A DNA stretch of 64,000 nucleotides, from assembly GCA_035048485.1 (NCBI GenBank), contig CM068586.1:52380167-52444166 (forward strand), in the 5' to 3' direction. The translations under genes were made by a program, and so were the position numbers. This document shows, in pieces, positions 1 through 10,806 of this stretch (position 1 is its first letter; each line of letters begins with the position of its first letter). The DNA comes from Pteria penguin. Lineage: Eukaryota; Mollusca; Bivalvia; Pterioida; Pteriidae. Under the pieces are notes generated by a model, which saw nothing but the letters and a program-made list of their open reading frames with translations, searched no databases and was not told the DNA's origin.

Positions 1-121
1 CGATAATCACTTTTCGCAGTAAGCTGTATACCATGTAGTTTAACTGAAACCGAAAGCATAGTAGAAAGTTAATAATAATACTGCGGTTCTTTTTAGATGA
101 AATCGTCCTGCATATCTTAAA

Positions 122-1267
122 ATGTCTACCATGTATTGCCACTCCTGTTTAAAACGCAATCAACATTCCGCCATCTACTCCGCTTGTTATGAGTGTCAAG
201 AATGTTACTGCAAGACATGTTCAGACAATCATCCGACAATTAACTCATCAGAAGATCACAACATATATAAACTTCTTTTACCAGCAACTAAGGCGTCAGT
301 CAATAATGAAGATGAATGTGATTCTGATGTTTTGGAAAAAGGAGACGATGATCCACTTTACGCGGCGCAGGTGGCTTTGAATAGCAGATATGAAGAAGAT
401 CACAGCAAAGGTGCAGCTTTACCAAGAGGTGACAGGAAATCGACAAATCATGCTGATCTTGGTAACCTGAAAGCCGAACACTGCAGAGACATCAGCGTCA
501 AAAGGTCTGAAGATAAAAATGATGTTGGAGTCTATGGTATATTGACTGTAGCTGGTAAAGTCGTCGTTGTAGATAACGCTAACAAGATGCTCAAGTTGTT
601 TGATAATAGCGGTAATTACCTGTCATCTACTGCACTCAAGGATTATACATGGGGGATCACACGTATCAGTGACGACACATTTGCTACATGCGGACTCCGT
701 AAGGAAGTATTTATATGGAATGTACACGACCTGACAGTCTCATGTAGTGACGTTACATATAACGTCAACTTTGCAGCGTATGGTATCCACTATAACCAGA
801 CATACTACTGCGTGTTACACAGGGACGACAATGTCATCACTATATTGATGAGACATGGAAGACACGTCAGGCGCATCACAATCAAGGAAGCTTGCGGGAA
901 GAAGTTAAAATTCGGGTGGGATATCTATATGGATCAGAAGTCCCATGCCATATACGTGCCCTGCTGGGACAGTAGTGGAATATTATGTGTGTCTGTGGAG
1001 GGCGAGGTGCTATGGTTTACTCCCCTGTCAGGAGTATTGTACGGTATAACGGAAATGCGTGGCGTCTTGTGTGTAGTGGATGTCTTCGATCATTGTTTAC
1101 ATTTATTATCAAAAGCTGGGAAGAATGAACGTAAACTGCTGGGGAAGAGTGATTTGAACGGCAAGCCTATGTACATATACTATGACGGAGGAGATAAGCT
1201 GTATGTCAACTTCTATCACCACACAGACAAACATGACGTAATATCAGTGTACTCCGTCACGTGCTAA
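122..1267 (+). CDS. TRIM-like protein: B-box zinc finger plus C-terminal beta-propeller
   Basis: This is an intact intronless reading frame of 381 residues. Residues 6-46 form a B-box-like zinc site: C6, C9, C22, C25, C30, C33, H37 and H46 keep the usual B-box spacing. An acidic, low-complexity stretch follows (about 60-130). From about residue 135 to the end there are repeated strand-turn-strand blocks (for example VVVDNANKMLKLFDNSG and VLCVVDVFDHCLHLLSKAG) typical of the NHL-like propellers of molluscan TRIM proteins. No RING finger is visible, and the coiled coil expected after the B-box is short or missing, so a ubiquitin-ligase role is not shown. Family members usually act in protein turnover, RNA binding or innate immunity, mostly in the cytoplasm. 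The start at 122 was chosen because it lies just before the first zinc ligand. Intronless, lineage-expanded genes of this kind are common in bivalves. A diverged tandem copy lies downstream. Confidence 0.8.
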   Translation: MSTMYCHSCLKRNQHSAIYSACYECQECYCKTCSDNHPTINSSEDHNIYKLLLPATKASVNNEDECDSDVLEKGDDDPLYAAQVALNSRYEEDHSKGAALPRGDRKSTNHADLGNLKAEHCRDISVKRSEDKNDVGVYGILTVAGKVVVVDNANKMLKLFDNSGNYLSSTALKDYTWGITRISDDTFATCGLRKEVFIWNVHDLTVSCSDVTYNVNFAAYGIHYNQTYYCVLHRDDNVITILMRHGRHVRRITIKEACGKKLKFGWDIYMDQKSHAIYVPCWDSSGILCVSVEGEVLWFTPLSGVLYGITEMRGVLCVVDVFDHCLHLLSKAGKNERKLLGKSDLNGKPMYIYYDGGDKLYVNFYHHTDKHDVISVYSVTC

Positions 1268-2740
1268 ACTGTTGTAGATATCATATAATAGGACTGCTTA
1301 ATGGGTGTCGCTGTAGATAGAACAGTTAGATATATAAAATCTGCGACATAAATATGATTTTAAAAAATTCAATATCTACAATGACCAAACTGCTCTGTTC
1401 ATTTTTTAGTTCAGTCTTATTGTATATGCCGATCTAACAAGGGGAGCGGGAGATTGGAAAGGAAAGAAAAACGTGTTGATTAAATAAGATTAACAAGCTG
1501 CTTAAAAAGTGTTCTGGGTTATGGGGGTCTGACTCGTCATTACTTTCTAGTGCTCTTATGTTCTTTTTCCTCCTGTGGGGGTATTTTATTATGATTTGGT
1601 TTATTTTCTTTCAGTTGTAGTCGTGCGTTAAATGGAAAATGGAGGGTTGCGAGTTATTGTTGGTAAAAAAAATTGAAATCAATATAAATGCAAAATGTAT
1701 TAGACATATATATATATAGTAGCTTACATGAGCAAATTTGGTTTCTTGTCATATGTCTTTTCAGATTTAGTCATTTTTGTGCATTTTCATAATTTCCTCA
1801 TCTTTCTGATTTTATCTGTTTTATTTGGGTACTAGAATTGTTAAATAGATATACAAGTAACACATATGCTACAAACTTACATGTGTAGAATCAAATATAC
1901 AATGTAGAATAACCGGAAGCAATACATGATATGTTATCTGGCTTTTATATTTTATATAAATCATTCATATGATGCAATAAACTGTATGATAACAACGGTA
2001 ATGTATGTTAAAAATGCAAAGAGAAATCATTACAACATGATTTTCATGATTCATCAGTACTTGGTTCCCCACCATTACTATTTTAAGATTAAAAATAAAG
2101 GGAGTTGACACTTTTTGTATGTTATATACAGAAATGATTTGATGGATTTTCCTATAGAAATAGTTAAGGGATTATAGTGAAATTTGATATAAAGTGATAT
2201 CAAATGACCGTCCTAAGTCGGTATCGTAACTGCGCTATAATGGAATATTTTTGTGATGTCCTTGTGTAGTTTTTTTTATCATGAATCAGTAACTTTTCTC
2301 TCTTTCTTGCATATGGCTTATGATGCATTGTTATTATTATTTTTCGGTAATACAATGCATTGACTTCTTGTAATATAATGCATTAATTTTGTCTGTTATT
2401 TGAAATTAAGGTAATGCAGTTATTGTGAAGAAAATCAAAAATGCAAATGACAGTTTCGGACTTCATGTAAAAATTTAGTTTTCTTTTATGATTATTTCTT
2501 AAATAGTTTGATATGGGCTAGTCCTGGCATACTGAAGATTAGTAGTCCATTACCTGTTCGAAGAAATATTTTACTGTAAAATTTTACTCCAGAACAAGTG
2601 TTCATTCATGTTAATGTTTTCCAGCACCCAATGTATTATCTAAGTCATTTTATAATACATGTATAAAAAAAGGATAAAAAATTCCTGTATTATATTTTCA
2701 CATTTTTAGCCGAGTTACAAAAATCGGTTATCATTTTGAT
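1268..2740. other. Intergenic 3' flank of the TRIM-like gene
   Basis: AT-rich, with no convincing gene. Parts of it (the stretch after the stop, and about 1730-1890) can be aligned by eye with the DNA after the pseudogene (4178-4890), so the flank was duplicated together with the gene. A fragment of a dispersed repeat (accgtcctaagtcggtatcg) lies at 2208-2227. Confidence 0.5.
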
Positions 2741-2975
2741 TTGGCATGGGTGGCGGATGAGGATAAAGTGCTCAACTTTTGACGAAGATGTCCAAGGTTG
2801 GATTCCCGCCTTGGCATTACCTGATGAGACAGTAAAAACCCAGGTCCCGTGTCACAGTAGACGTGGCCCTAGATCCCTCACTGATTCGGGTTGGTCCGTT
2901 GCGTGTAAAAAATTCTGGGCAATCCATTTAGCAGATGCCGTCACCATGTATGTGAAGTAATCGTGGAGTGACATC
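2741..2975 (+). repeat. SINE, tRNA-derived head with conserved body
   Basis: The sequence runs from a degenerate tRNA-like head (weak B box around 2790) through the body landmarks 'cgtgtcacagtagac', 'gatccctcactg', 'ggtccgttgc' and 'gcagatgccgtcaccat', to a terminal 'gtggagtgac'. The same landmarks occur in order in copies near 7112, 21385 (reversed), 25790 and 30160. It has no coding capacity of its own, and the short frame across it is chance. Confidence 0.75.
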
Positions 2976-3074
2976 CATCTTAAATGCTCATTTGTCATTA
3001 GCTTTCAGATCTATGCATACCCTCTGAAAAAGGATTTTAAGTAAATCACTCTGAAAGGATTATCTCCCTCATGC

Positions 3075-3235
3075 ATAGCTCTGTCCTTGGATAGATTCTT
3101 TGGTTCACTTTTCGGTCATTTTGGTTTCAACACCGCTCTTCAAATATTTATATATTTTGACAATTCCAATCATTTGGCCACGAGCATCACTGAGGAGACA
3201 TAAGTTGTCGAAATGCCCATATGGTGCACTTAATT
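3075..3235 (-). repeat. Dispersed repeat ('gatgctcgtggccgaa' family)
   Basis: On the minus strand this reads gtgcac...cgacaacttatgtctcctcagtgatgctcgtggcc... followed by an 'agagcggtgttgaaacc' block. Copies in plus orientation lie at about 5530-5640 and 20755-20885. The sequence shows no coding capacity. Confidence 0.6.
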
Positions 3236-3400
3236 AATAGGTATATATGTTCTATATTTCTTTTTCTAAAGAGGGTACTCACTTAGGCATGATTGTATTC
3301 TAAAATCAGAAACAATTATACCAACAAGTGATTGAAACCTGTATATTTCACATGTTTTAAGAATCAACACAGAAGATATAGATTAATTACGGTTCGTCAT

Positions 3401-3460
3401 CAAGTATATATTGTCTGTAACTAGTATATATTGTCTGTAACTAGTATATATTGTCTGTAA
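3401..3460 (+). repeat. 20-bp tandem repeat, three copies
   Basis: The 20-bp unit cwagtatatattgtctgtaa is repeated three times without gaps. It corresponds to 'gtatattgactgtagctggt' in the intact gene (about 538-557), so this short coding segment was amplified at the broken 5' edge of the pseudogene. Confidence 0.85.
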
Positions 3461-4177
3461 CTAGTAAAGTTGTCGTAGTAGATTATTCTTACGAGTTGGT
3501 CAAGTTGTTTGATGATAGCGGTACTTACCTGTCATCTACTACGTTCAGTGTTTATACATGGGGGGTTACACGTGTCAGTGACGACATATTTCCTACATGC
3601 GGGTACGATAACGAAGTGTTCCTATGGAATATACACAACCTAGCAGTAACATGTAGTAAAGTTACATACAAGGTCAACTATGACGCTAATGGTATCCACA
3701 AGAACCAGACATACTACTGCGTGTTACACAGAAGGGACAATGCTGGAGAGACAGGGGCGACATGTCAGACACATCACAATCAGGGAAGCATGCGGAAAGA
3801 AGATAGAATTCGGGTATGATATCTATATGGAACAGAAGTCCCATGCCATAGAAGTGCCGTGCCTGAATGCCAGTAGAGGAGTACTATGTGTGTCTGTGGA
3901 GGGCAATCTGCTAGGATTTTCTCCCCAGTCCGGCCAACTTTGGGGTATAACGACAATACGCGGCGTCTTGTGTGTAGCTGATGGTGACAGTGGCAGGGAT
4001 TGTTTACAATTATTATTAAAAGCGGGAAACTATGAACGTAAACTGCTGGAGAAGAGTGACTTGAACGGCAAGTCCTGACTACATATACTATAACGGACAA
4101 AGAGAAAATTTGTATGTCAGCTTCGATAAAGCTCAAAACAAACGTGACGTGATATCAGTGTACTCTGTCACGTGTTA
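3401..4177 (+). pseudogene. Decayed tandem copy of the TRIM-like beta-propeller gene
   Basis: This stretch closely matches the propeller half of the 122-1267 gene, sharing blocks such as GIHKNQTYYCVLHR, the 'EACGKK...YDIYM' block and the final 'DVISVYSVTC'. The B-box half is absent. The frame changes near 3743, where short deletions follow the 'YYCVLHR' block, and again near 4076 just after 'KSDLNGK'. The ends of both genes (stop, then 'actgttgtagatatcata') are collinear. A methionine at 3451 heads the first surviving frame, but it lies inside the amplified 20-bp unit and is unlikely to be a real start. It is best read as a non-functional paralogue of a tandem duplication. A spliced transcript that skips the lesions is possible but unsupported. 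Confidence 0.8.
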
Positions 4178-5525
4178 AACTGTTGTAGATATCATACACC
4201 GGTACTCACAGTGTGTGTCATTGTAGATAGGAGAGAGAGACGTATCATACAATCCACAGGCACTTGAATCAGAGATATTCTTCCTCTAAAAAGTAATAAA
4301 CAAATAAATTATTTCATTCATTTCATTCATAATTTATCTTTCAAAAGAATTTCTCTGATTCAGATGTCTGTTATAATCAGAATAAAGCGATAGTTTAGTA
4401 AGATGACCAACTTGCCAAAAGTGTTCTATGTAAGGTGTTGAATGGGTTCGTAGTGTTATAGCATATTGCTGATCCAGCATGGTAGGTTTATGAAGGAAGG
4501 GGTTCCTTGGGGTCTGGATCACCATTAGTCCCTCTCTGTTATTTATGTTCTTTTTTATTGTTGTTTTCCTTTTTGTTTTCTTTCAGTATTTTATTATTTT
4601 GTGGGTTTTTTTACCGTTTTTTTTTATCTTTTATTTTTTAAATTTTTTTCGGTATAAATATAAGATTTTTTTCATAAATTGAAAGTATCAAATCAATGAT
4701 AAAAGTGTTTTTTCTATAGAGAGGCATATTAATAAAACGAATTCGGTCTATTGATTGATGTCTTTTCAGGTTTTGTCATCTTTTCACACATTTTCAAGTA
4801 TTTACTTTAATTTTCCTTTTTTATCTATTTCATTTTAGTATTAGAATATTAAAATTGATATACATGTAACACATATCATACAAACCTACATTTCTATAAT
4901 CTTAAACGTAATATACAATATAAATATACTAAATAATAATATTCAGATTCCAATACCGAAATATAAACTTTACTGTGGAAAATGTGTAAAAATGTGGAAA
5001 ATGTGTAGATTATTCTAATGCGCAGATATAGTGCATTAAAGTAATACACGTGTATATGTTCAGATATTTGTTAATATATTATTAAAATCATCATCCACAA
5101 ATGAATGCACTCTTTCTTGTTTTGAATTCACAAGATATTGTATGATGATAATGCATATTATAAACGCTAAGGGAGATCATGAGAAACATGGTTTTCGGGA
5201 TATCAGAGTGCTTGGGTCACTGGCATGTATTATTGGAAGTCACTATCACATTTCTTTGATTTTCTCAATGTAAAATGGCTCACGTTTAATACTTCTGTGT
5301 ATTGCAGTTTGTTCTTAGAAAATATATATTGTTATGAAGAAGAGGAATGTAAATTAAAAGGAATCTGAAGAAATGTGGCATGAATGAAGTGCTCAGTAAT
5401 CGATTCAAGAGTAGATATTTTGCTAGGAACTGGGGTGGAACTTCTTATCAAACTGATTTTAAATAGACTGACAAACCCAGTGTATGAGTGGAACCAGTTT
5501 GATAAATATAGGACATATATACCTT
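4178..5525. other. Duplicated 3' flank of the pseudogene
   Basis: AT-rich DNA related to the flank of the intact gene in 1268-2130 (same order of T-rich tracts, then 'acatgtaacacatatc', then short A/T words). No gene was recognised. Confidence 0.45.
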
Positions 5526-5529
5526 TCAA

Positions 5530-5640
5530 TTTTGTGCACTAGATGTCTCTTGAGTGATGCTCGTGGCCGAATGCACACAAGATATTAATATTTGAAATAT
5601 TTGAAGAGCAGTGTTGAAACCACAGTGATGTCTTGGCTCC
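5530..5640 (+). repeat. Dispersed repeat ('gatgctcgtggccgaa' family)
   Basis: Plus-strand copy containing 'gtgcactagatgtctcttg', 'gtgatgctcgtggccgaat' and 'agagcagtgttgaaacca'. It has the same landmarks as the copies at 3075-3235 (reversed) and 20755-20885. Confidence 0.65.
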
Positions 5641-5706
5641 ATTTCAACTAAAACTTTTTAGATATGTTTCGACTTTGTCATTTTGGCACATTTTCAACAA
5701 CCTCGG

Positions 5707-5816
5707 TTTTTACTGTCTCATTCGAAAGACAGGACGCCGGAATGACCAGAGTGGGACTCGAACCCCGGCCTCCCGATCAAGAGTCTAGCGCGATACCACG
5801 AGGCCACGCCGGCTTA
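5707..5816 (-). repeat. SINE head fragment (tRNA-derived, minus strand)
   Basis: Read on the minus strand it begins 'aagccggcgtggcctcgtgg' (A box) and carries 'ggttcgagtcccactctggt' (B box), then stops shortly after 'tctttcgaatgagacag'. It is almost identical to the head of the full-length copy at 7112, so it is a truncated copy and not a functional tRNA gene (no acceptor stem pairing). Confidence 0.8.
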
Positions 5817-5964
5817 AAAATACAGAGGAACAAATGAATATTCATTTGCTGTGAGTTATTTGAAAAAGATTTATGTCAAAAGTATTTTTGTTTCCTTTTT
5901 TGTTATTTAAACCAGCACTGTGATATTGAAGAGTAGACCTTCCCCTGCTGGATAAAAAAGTGTC

Positions 5965-6200
5965 TTTTAGCTCACCTGAACCAAAGTCTCAAATGAGGAA
6001 TTGTTATTGTGTGCTGTCCGTAAACTTTTTATACTTGATACTCCATCTGAATTGTTGGAGGGATTTTGATACCACTTGGTAGGGATGAGGTACTAAAGGA
6101 TCCCTACCAGTGTTGTTTTTCGGCTACATACGTCAAAGGGTGGATCCAAAGCGGGGCGACATTGACTCCAGAGGGTATCTTCCTTTGACAAACGCTAAAC
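5965..6200 (+). repeat. Dispersed molluscan-type repeat ('tttagctcacctgaacc')
   Basis: The stretch starts with 'ttagctcacctgaaccaaag' and contains 'gggtggatccaaagcggggc'. Related blocks ('ggatccagagtggggcaatg') recur at about 9880-9910 and 10050-10080. It is non-coding. Confidence 0.5.
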
Positions 6201-6204
6201 TGAA

Positions 6205-6365
6205 TGTATGGGATGGTTGGTGTTTAACGTCGCTTTCAACAATTTTTCAGTTATATCGCGACATGTAAGCAGGAGGAAACCAACCTCTTAAAAGGAGTGA
6301 TGCAATCCGGGAATCGAACCAAGATCGTCTATTCCGTAAGGCAAGCGCTAAACTACTATACAAAG
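6205..6365 (-). repeat. Second SINE-like family (GGTTGGT end, tRNA-like B box)
   Basis: On the plus strand: 'ggatggttggtgtttaacgt', then 'atatcgcgacatgtaagcag', then 'gtgatgcaatccgggaatcg'. On the minus strand the last block contains a B-box-like 'ggttcgattcccgg'. Copies at 46788, 52748 and 59393 sit inside the peptide genes. Confidence 0.6.
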
Positions 6366-6435
6366 CCTCCCCCCGAATGTCTCAGAGTGATCCAGATATC
6401 TAGAGTTTGTCTGAAGAAGTGTGGTTTTTGGTTGT

Positions 6436-7060
6436 TTTTGTTTTTATATGACGTGCCTTGTCCAAACCTCTTTCAGAGGAGACATGGTCCTGAACCTCGT
6501 CCCCTCTGACTGTTAGTCGGGACTCCTACAGATCTAGGGTCTTAGCTCGCTTTCAGACTGGCAGAGCACGGTTTATCATGTTGATGTCACATATATTTTT
6601 ATACCATTATGTGTTTTACAATACCTTACGTGTTTATATTTTTATGACCTCTCAATATGCGATACCTGTTGACCTTTGTTCTTTACATGGAGGATTATTT
6701 ATAAATTTTTAAATGTACGTCCTTTGATTGTTCAGCGGTTACGGTGAGTGGGAAGGTGGGCCCGTAAACCGGTTAACCACACCATTTGTTTGGTTTTTGT
6801 CAAATTAAATGACCGTCCTAAGTCGGTATCGTAATTGCACTACAATCAAATATTTTTGTAATGTGTTATATGTTCTAGTATATTATTTATATTCATGTAT
6901 TGTATAGCTCCATGGTGACTTCTGCCACATAAATGAGCCAGTAACTCCTCTTTTTTCTTTATTATTATTATTATTTTTTTTTGTTTGTTTCTTTTTGGGG
7001 GGTGGGGTGGTTTTTGTTTTTGTTTCAAACCCAGTTTTGACATTTTTGACGTCTTCTGGG
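6436..7060 (+). repeat. Dispersed repeat R1, plus-strand copy
   Basis: Landmarks in order are 'cctctgactgttagtcggga', 'gcagagcacggttta', 'tttataaatttttaaatgta', 'gtgagtgggaaggtgggccc', 'gtaaaccggttaaccacacc', 'gaccgtcctaagtcggtatc' and 'agctccatggtgacttctgc'. The reverse-orientation copy at 7480-8000 makes an inverted pair around a SINE. Other copies lie at about 49395-50045, 61000-61275 and 62062-62280. Its 5' part adjoins the end of the reverse-transcriptase remnant in the 7.5-9.4 kb block, so it may be the non-coding end of that element. Confidence 0.7.
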
Positions 7061-7111
7061 AATTTGTTATTTTTCAGGTAATCATTTTAGATTTGTCTCC
7101 TCATAGAATGC

Positions 7112-7385
7112 TAAGCCGGTGTGGCCTAGTGGTATCGTGCTAGACTCCTAATCGGGAGGCCGGGGTTCGAGTCCCACTCTGGTCATGCCGGTGTTCTGTC
7201 TTTCGGATGAGACATTAAAAACCGAGGCCCCGTGTCGTGGTATACATGGCACGTTAGGGATCCCTCACTGCTTCGATTGGGTCCGTTGCAAAGGTCAAAA
7301 TTTGTATGCCCGGCATCAGGCAGATGCCGTCACCATATACGTGGTGTGACGTTAAACAAAAATCAATCAATCAATAAATCATAGA
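7112..7385 (+). repeat. Full-length SINE, best copy in the window
   Basis: The head 'aagccggtgtggcctagtgg' carries an A-box-like site and 'ggggttcgagtcccactctg' carries a good RNA polymerase III B box. The body contains 'tctttcggatgagacatta', 'ccccgtgtcgtggtatacat', 'agggatccctcactgcttcg', 'gggtccgttgcaaaggtc' and 'gcagatgccgtcaccatata'. The tail is 'gtgacgttaaacaaaaatca' followed by a short atcaatca repeat. This copy is the reference for all the others listed. Confidence 0.9.
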
Positions 7386-7479
7386 TTGCTTACATTACAC
7401 TAATTTTGTGCATTTTTAGTGATTTCATTGTAATAAATGTAATTGGAAAGAAATGGAATACATAAATAATTTACAGAAT

Positions 7480-8000
7480 GTATGGCAATGATATAAAAGA
7501 GTCACCTGAAAACATCTGACAAAGCTGTATGACAAAAATCACCAAGGACATGCACACAAAAAATGACAAAAGTAGAATATACACTGAAAAACGACATGAA
7601 AAAATATTCGATCGGTTACGATACCGAATTAGGACGGTCAATTGAAGTAACAAACGTCATTCAATTGGTGTGGTTAACCGGTTTACGGGCCCCACCTTCC
7701 CACTCACCGCAAAAGCAGCACCATCAAAGGACACACATTTAAAAATTTATAAATAATCCTCCATTTAGAGAACAAGGATCAAAAGGTTTCTCAAGAAGAG
7801 AGGTTATTAAAGTTTTATTACGCACAAAAAGTTTATAGAATAATATGTTGCTACCAAAATGTAAAGCGACATTAACATAAGTAAACCGTGCTCTGCCTGT
7901 CTGTAAGCCGAGCTCAGATCCTTGATCAATAGGAGTCCGGACCAACAGTCAGAGGGAACACGGATCAGGACCTTGTCTCCTCTGAAAAGGTTTGGACACC
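7480..8000 (-). repeat. Dispersed repeat R1, minus-strand copy
   Basis: This is the reverse complement of the 6436-7060 block: 'gttacgataccgaattagga' at about 7615-7635, 'gtggttaaccggtttacggg' at about 7670-7690, and 'cagtcagagggaacacgg' near 7950. It faces the plus-strand copy with the SINE at 7112 between them. It runs directly into the reverse-transcriptase remnant on the same strand. Confidence 0.7.
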
Positions 8001-8002
8001 TC

Positions 8003-8067
8003 CTTTTGCTTGAGTGTTGCACTCTGACTAACAGGGCGTTAGTCAGAGTGCAACACTCAAGCAAAAG
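8003..8067. repeat. Perfect 30-bp palindrome with 5-bp loop
   Basis: The left arm is 8003-8032 and the right arm 8038-8067. They are exact reverse complements (cttttgcttgagtgttgc... against ...gcaacactcaagcaaaag) around the loop agggc. It lies at the junction between the R1 copy and the reverse-transcriptase remnant. Confidence 0.95.
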
Positions 8068-8159
8068 TCTGCATCGAGTCGTAGAGGGACCCAATACAAG
8101 AACTATGGTCTTAGCGATGATCTCGGGGTCATACTGTCGATGTCGATGGCGTTTAATAA

Positions 8160-9448
8160 TTTTAGATAAAATGTCTGAATAAGATCTGTAAAATTTACCA
8201 AGAGTTTTTCGAAGTTTATGATATCTATAACCAGGAGTAAGAAGTTTAAAAGTACTCTGAGAATTTTTTGCGTGAAAATCCAATATCACGTACCATCTAG
8301 ATTAGGGAAATTTACAATAGGAAATCCAAAGTCGTCACGTTTATCATATATGTTGGTATGAATATTGTTGTTAACAATTTTAACATTTAAGTCCAAAGAA
8401 GGTGTTTCCTGGTCGGAAGTATTGGCTTTGTTTAATTGAAGTTCAGATGGATAAATGTCAGTAATATAATTTTCAAACTCAGGGTTATCGATAACTAAAA
8501 TATCATCGAGATATCTAGAGGTGTCATTGAGCTTATCAATAAGGTTTAGAGGTTTGAATAGAATGCATAAAGTCTCTCTCATAACAATATAAAAATAAAT
8601 CTGCTAGAAGGGGAGCGCAATTAGTGAACACAGGACAATACTTGATAGCATGGTCTTTAACTGCAGTAAGAGAGGAGGTAATATGTTTAGAAAGCACAGT
8701 TGTAGAGCAATGACTAGAATTTGATATAAAACGCGATTTATATGGATTTTTGTGTAATTTGGGAAGCCAATACATAGTTGGAAGATCGTTTTTATCAATG
8801 CTTAAATTAAGTCACACATAGCGTTACAATGGTCAGATAGGGTCTTGTCTTTAAACAATGGAACTGTAATATAGTATGTTTTCAAACAATGATAATATTA
8901 TTAGCTGCTTTCTCAGCAGGTACGAAGACATAAGTATTATGTAAATCAGGCATTATCTTTTATATAGACTGGACTGGTATATAATTTGGCTGTTTGAATA
9001 AATGGGCATTAATTGTAAAATTATTAATTCGAATATCGATTATTTTTAAGATTTCACTTTTCCATTCATTCAAGGTATGTATTTTTACACCTTCTTCACA
9101 CCATTGTTTACAATAAGTGTTAAATGCTTCTTCAACAATATCCCGGCATTTCGAAAAATCCAGCCTGGAAGGTAATCTATACTTTGGCCCTTTATCAAAA
9201 AATGAAAGTAGATATTTATCCGAAATACAATTAAGATCACCTATAATAATATGACCCGCAGGCTGATAAATGAGTTTAGAATTATTGCATAAACAGGACT
9301 TTGGAAGAGAGTCAAGGGAATTCAGATTAGATGTGACTGCATTGTAATTAAATATAAGGTTTCTAATAGGTTTTTGTACTGATAGCAAATCAGGGGTGGT
9401 CAAGATTCTCGAAATACTGAGGAATTTTAGATTTGACTCTATGATCAC
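8160..9448 (-). pseudogene. Retroelement reverse transcriptase remnant (probably Penelope-like type)
   Basis: On the minus strand, blocks of one reverse transcriptase appear in order but in broken frames. First comes an N-terminal region with 'GHIIIGDLN' and 'GPKYRLPSR' (about 9160-9255). A 'WLPKLHKNPYKSRFI' block follows near 8725-8772, then 'NCAPLLADLF' near 8600, then the catalytic 'RYLDDIL' at about 8497-8517. A C-terminal 'KLRKTLGKFYRSY' block lies near 8180-8215. The palm region between the KLHK and NCAPLLAD blocks is deleted and stops separate the pieces, so it is inactive. The PKLHK block suggests a Penelope-like element, but no GIY-YIG endonuclease was seen, so the family is tentative. 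Confidence 0.75.
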
Positions 9449-9779
9449 GAAAATATTAGATATATTAAAGCAGATCTAAATCCTTATTTACAAATTTAAT
9501 CTTGATAAATTGCGATTTAGGGGGAAGCGATGGTACAACTGTATAACGTTTGTTATATGAAAATGCTATAATCATTTAAAATCTAAATCAATCCGTGTTA
9601 CGTAAACGTCTTAAATCAGCCTCATCTAGGATATGTGTTAATCTGATGACCGGAATAAATAAATATGCATGTAGAAGTTCGTGACTAGTGGCTATCCGCA
9701 ATAGATCGTCTAATGACCTATTTAATCTAATTAAATAAATAAGGTTAAAAGAAAGGCCAGGATATGTACACTATTGGTA

Positions 9780-10180
9780 TGTAATACTAAGACGGACTTT
9801 TCCTTCAGAACTATGTGAGAGGTGTTGATGAAACTTTACAGGTATGAAGTACTCAAGGTTTCCTACAAATTTTACCAGATCCGTCTAGGGGTAGATCCAG
9901 GGCGTGGCATAATAAGCCCCATAAGTGACTCTCCTTTAAGAAACTTTTTCTCCAGACTGACTACATAGATCAATCGACAGAATATAACAGAGTGATCTAA
10001 GATGATGTCTCAAGAAGAATTATTGTTTTTGAACGACATCTCTAAAGGGATGGATCCAGAGTGGGGCAATGTAAGCCCCAGATGGTACCCTCCTCTCACA
10101 AACATCTTCAGACTGTCTGCTTAGATAATCAATCTGAATGTATCAGTGATTTAGAAAGATGTCTTAAGAAGTGCTGTTTT
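9780..10180 (+). repeat. Degenerate tandem pair of a dispersed repeat
   Basis: Two diverged units carry 'tagatccagggcgtggcata' (near 9892) and 'ggatccagagtggggcaatg' (near 10050). Each is followed by 'aagcccca..gt/ggtaccctcct' and by a 'gatgtcttaagaag'-type block. They are related to 5965-6200. No coding capacity was seen. Confidence 0.5.
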
Positions 10181-10610
10181 ATTTTTTATTCTTAATTCCA
10201 TGTTATTTCTGAGATTTTTCCCTAGTAGGTTGCTTATAATGCATTGATTTTGTGTATTTTAACCGATAGCATTGTGATAAATATAACTGGGAAGAACTGG
10301 AATACAAAAATAATTTGTAGGATTTTTTTTGTAATTTTTTAAAATTGAAAATGGAGGGGCATCTTGTTTATGGCTTGTCTGTCTATATGTCTTTGACAAA
10401 AAACTTTAATATTGGTTATAACTTTTGAATCGTAAGAGGTATAACTTTCATATTTCACATGTGTATTCCTTGTGACAATACTTTCTCGTTGTTACAATGA
10501 TTTTTGACCTGTTGTAAATGATATTTTATCTAGTAGTAAGACATATTTATTCAATTAAGTGAAATATTCACGATGACAATCGGCCTGACTGGCATAAAGG
10601 AAGTATTGTG

Positions 10611-10806
10611 TCATGATGTGCGCCGGCCTCGTCCTAAATAGAAAGTACCATTGGCTGGAACTATGCCGCGGTTACAACCGTCACTTGTACAACAGAAGTA
10701 ACAGCGGAAGTCCCCGGATGCTGACATCTTGCCGTAGTTGACGCATTCGTCCTTGTCCGATGTTAATTGCAACCAAAGTCGTAGACAGTCCTTCTGATCA
10801 ACACAC
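10611..10806 (-). CDS. Exon: LU domain second half, terminal
   Basis: The acceptor is 'actacttccag' and the entry is in phase 2. Residues include RCVDQKDCLRLW and CYFCCTSDGCNRG, with TGA at 10611-10613. It is paralogous to the exons at 16724-16904, 23086-23276 and 27060-27238. Confidence 0.75.

Noticed and set aside
2736..2960. 74-codon plus-strand frame
   Set aside because: It lies wholly within a SINE copy.
7113..7190. Possible tRNA gene (good A and B box)
   Set aside because: It continues into a body shared with other copies in the window and lacks acceptor-stem pairing, so it is a SINE head.
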